Below are positions 39,884-41,081 of a stretch of 41,081 nt of DNA, piece after piece. The position numbers and the translations under genes were made by a program. The notes beneath the pieces were generated by a model. The model was not told the origin of the DNA. It worked only from the letters and a program-made list of their open reading frames with translations, and did no database searches. This DNA is from JAIEPT01 sp038217425 (lineage in GTDB: Bacteria > Planctomycetota > Planctomycetia > Gemmatales > Gemmataceae). Each line of letters starts with the position of its first letter. Position 1 is the stretch's first letter. The stretch spans positions 1-41,081 of the forward strand of contig JBBQPM010000046.1 in the NCBI GenBank assembly GCA_038217425.1. Direction: 5' to 3'.

Positions 39884-41081
39884 TTACTTCACCGAAAACG
39901 TCCGTTCGATGCGCGTGAGGTTGCCCTGGCGATCCTTGACTGAAACCGTCAACGTTCCCTGGGGCAGATTCGCGATCGGCCTTTCGAGCACCAGCTCCCA
40001 GACTCCCTGGCTCTTGACGCGGAATTGGTCGGCCAAGTTCTTGCCGGCGTCAACGCCGTTGACTGCGAAGTCAGCCGAGACATGGAAACTCTTCACGTCC
40101 AGGCCGGACCCGTAGTCGTGCATGCCGATCAGGATCCGCGTCAAAGAGTCGTTGTTTCCGCTACGGGGATCGGTGAGCGTCAGCGTCGGGCGCTGATCGT
40201 CCAGCGACCAACCAGGACGGGCTGGGTCTTTGCTCAGATCGATGGGGCAGCCAAGGTCGATCCAGCGAACCAACGTCAGGCGGTCCTCGTCCGTGAGCGC
40301 CGCGACCTTGCCGCTCTTCACCGCGTCCGGCGGCGGCATGATACCCCCGGTGAAAGCGACCTGCGAAAGCTCGCGATTCTTCGGCGTGTCGGCAATCGGC
40401 TGGCCGTGCTGTCGGAGCGACGTCGGATCGCCGGGGATCGCTTCGTGGGGAAAATCCTCGTTGTTCCAGCCATCGAGCCGGTGCCCATAGATTTTCCAGA
40501 TCAACAGGCTGCGCCGCGACTGCATGAGCCGAATGTAGCGGGAGGCCGACAGGTCGGGCCAACCGTTCTTGCGCAGCGGTTTGATGCCATACGCTCCCTT
40601 GGCGTCGGCGGCGAGGCGAGCGTACGTTCCTGGCACGGTGATGCTGAAGCCGAGCCCGGCGGGATTCTGCGCACTCACCCAGCGATCGTCGTCCAGGACC
40701 AGGCCGGCGGCGGGCTTGTCCAGTTTCTGCGAATGACAGGCGACGCAACTCCGCTCGAAGATCGGCTGGATATCGCGGAAGAACTCGACCGTCTTGACGT
40801 TCGGTTCGAAGCGCAGGCCCGTCTGGTCCTTGGCGTCCCACTTTCTGCCCGATTGATCGAGCTTTTTCGCGGTCAAAAGCGAGGTTTTCATCGTGAGATC
40901 GAAGATCGGATAAGTCGCCTTGGCGGCGGCGGTCTCCTCGAACAGCGTCGGTTTTTGGCTATGGGCATGGCACCCGCCGCAGTCGGTGCGGACCTCGCCA
41001 GGCCTCAACTGGTGCCAGGTCTGGGCCATGTTCAGAACCATGCCGTTGTGATCGAGCGTCTGAAACGTCCAGGCCGTGTTC
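39884..41081 (-). CDS. Dihaem cytochrome-type protein, 5' end off the window
   Basis: The frame is open to the right edge, so the true start lies outside; the ATG at 41041 is internal (the window begins with NTAWTFQTLDHNGMVLNMAQ). Two haem-binding motifs are visible, CGGCH and CVACH, in TDCGGCHAHSQKPT and IFERSCVACHSQKLDKP. The second lies in the planctomycete PSCyt-type context and is followed by LVRWIDLGCPIDLS. The C-terminal ~100 residues form a beta-rich domain (LTVSVKDRQGNLTRIERTF). The opening recalls the middle domain of hydrazine-synthase alpha-like proteins, but the match is from memory. It would be periplasmic. The DUF1501 genes follow on the same strand. Confidence 0.85.
   Translation of the reverse strand, partial: NTAWTFQTLDHNGMVLNMAQTWHQLRPGEVRTDCGGCHAHSQKPTLFEETAAAKATYPIFDLTMKTSLLTAKKLDQSGRKWDAKDQTGLRFEPNVKTVEFFRDIQPIFERSCVACHSQKLDKPAAGLVLDDDRWVSAQNPAGLGFSITVPGTYARLAADAKGAYGIKPLRKNGWPDLSASRYIRLMQSRRSLLIWKIYGHRLDGWNNEDFPHEAIPGDPTSLRQHGQPIADTPKNRELSQVAFTGGIMPPPDAVKSGKVAALTDEDRLTLVRWIDLGCPIDLSKDPARPGWSLDDQRPTLTLTDPRSGNNDSLTRILIGMHDYGSGLDVKSFHVSADFAVNGVDAGKNLADQFRVKSQGVWELVLERPIANLPQGTLTVSVKDRQGNLTRIERTFSVK

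Overview
The window looks like a chromosomal segment from a planctomycete, probably of the Gemmatales type. Support comes from three secreted DUF1501 proteins with Tat-like leaders, a cytochrome-type CxxCH protein beside two of them, a TIGR02996-like domain, a 24-residue leucine-rich-repeat protein, a DUF3500 protein, many lone secreted enzymes and a high-GC background. No tRNA, rRNA or CRISPR array was seen.

Layout. (1) 1-6558, minus strand: a tight six-gene run, read from the right: cobalamin-type radical SAM enzyme, Uma2-like protein, NAD-dependent epimerase, CgeB-like glycosyltransferase, second epimerase, and a PhyH-family Fe(II)/2-oxoglutarate dioxygenase cut by the left edge. It reads as a glycan or small-molecule tailoring operon. 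(2) 6.7-11.4 kb: a small TIGR02996 + biotinyl-like fusion whose biotin-accepting lysine is a serine, then a secreted LRR protein bracketed by two direct copies of a ~0.5-kb block. Each block carries an IS110-type left end, a structured region where a bridge RNA would lie, and a truncated recombinase N-terminus. (3) 11.6-14.6 kb: an AT-richer accessory island with a 480-aa HEPN-like protein, a small membrane protein whose frame breaks at a (GT)8 microsatellite, and a BrnT-type toxin-antitoxin pair beside a decayed copy of the neighbouring gene's 3' end. (4) 14.7-17.9 kb: secreted FAD oxidoreductase and SGNH hydrolase. (5) 18.0-20.5 kb, plus strand: a consensus-like promoter, a long C-rich leader, rho, and an overlapping CCA-adding enzyme or poly(A) polymerase; these are the clearest housekeeping genes. 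(6) 20.7-24.0 kb: small secreted protein, DUF2569 membrane protein, beta-helix protein. (7) 24.1-28.8 kb: ECF sigma factor followed by a giant anti-sigma-like protein that joins a zinc-finger domain, DUF4349 and six ~103-residue repeats. (8) 28.9-32.6 kb: BNR/sialidase-like propeller, DUF1501 and DUF3500 proteins. (9) 32.8-36.9 kb: three REP/BIME-like palindromes around a SulP transporter, a tandem universal stress protein and a secreted protein built of 11-residue amphipathic repeats. (10) 36.9-41.1 kb, minus strand: two DUF1501 genes downstream of a dihaem cytochrome-type protein that runs off the right edge.

The best candidates for undescribed biology are the sigma/DUF4349-repeat signalling protein, the IS110 remnants that keep an RNA-like left end, the lysine-less biotinyl fusion, the HEPN-like island with its possible phase-variable partner, the radical SAM operon and the hendecad-repeat protein. 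All functional statements come from reading the sequence and from family knowledge; no database search was run.
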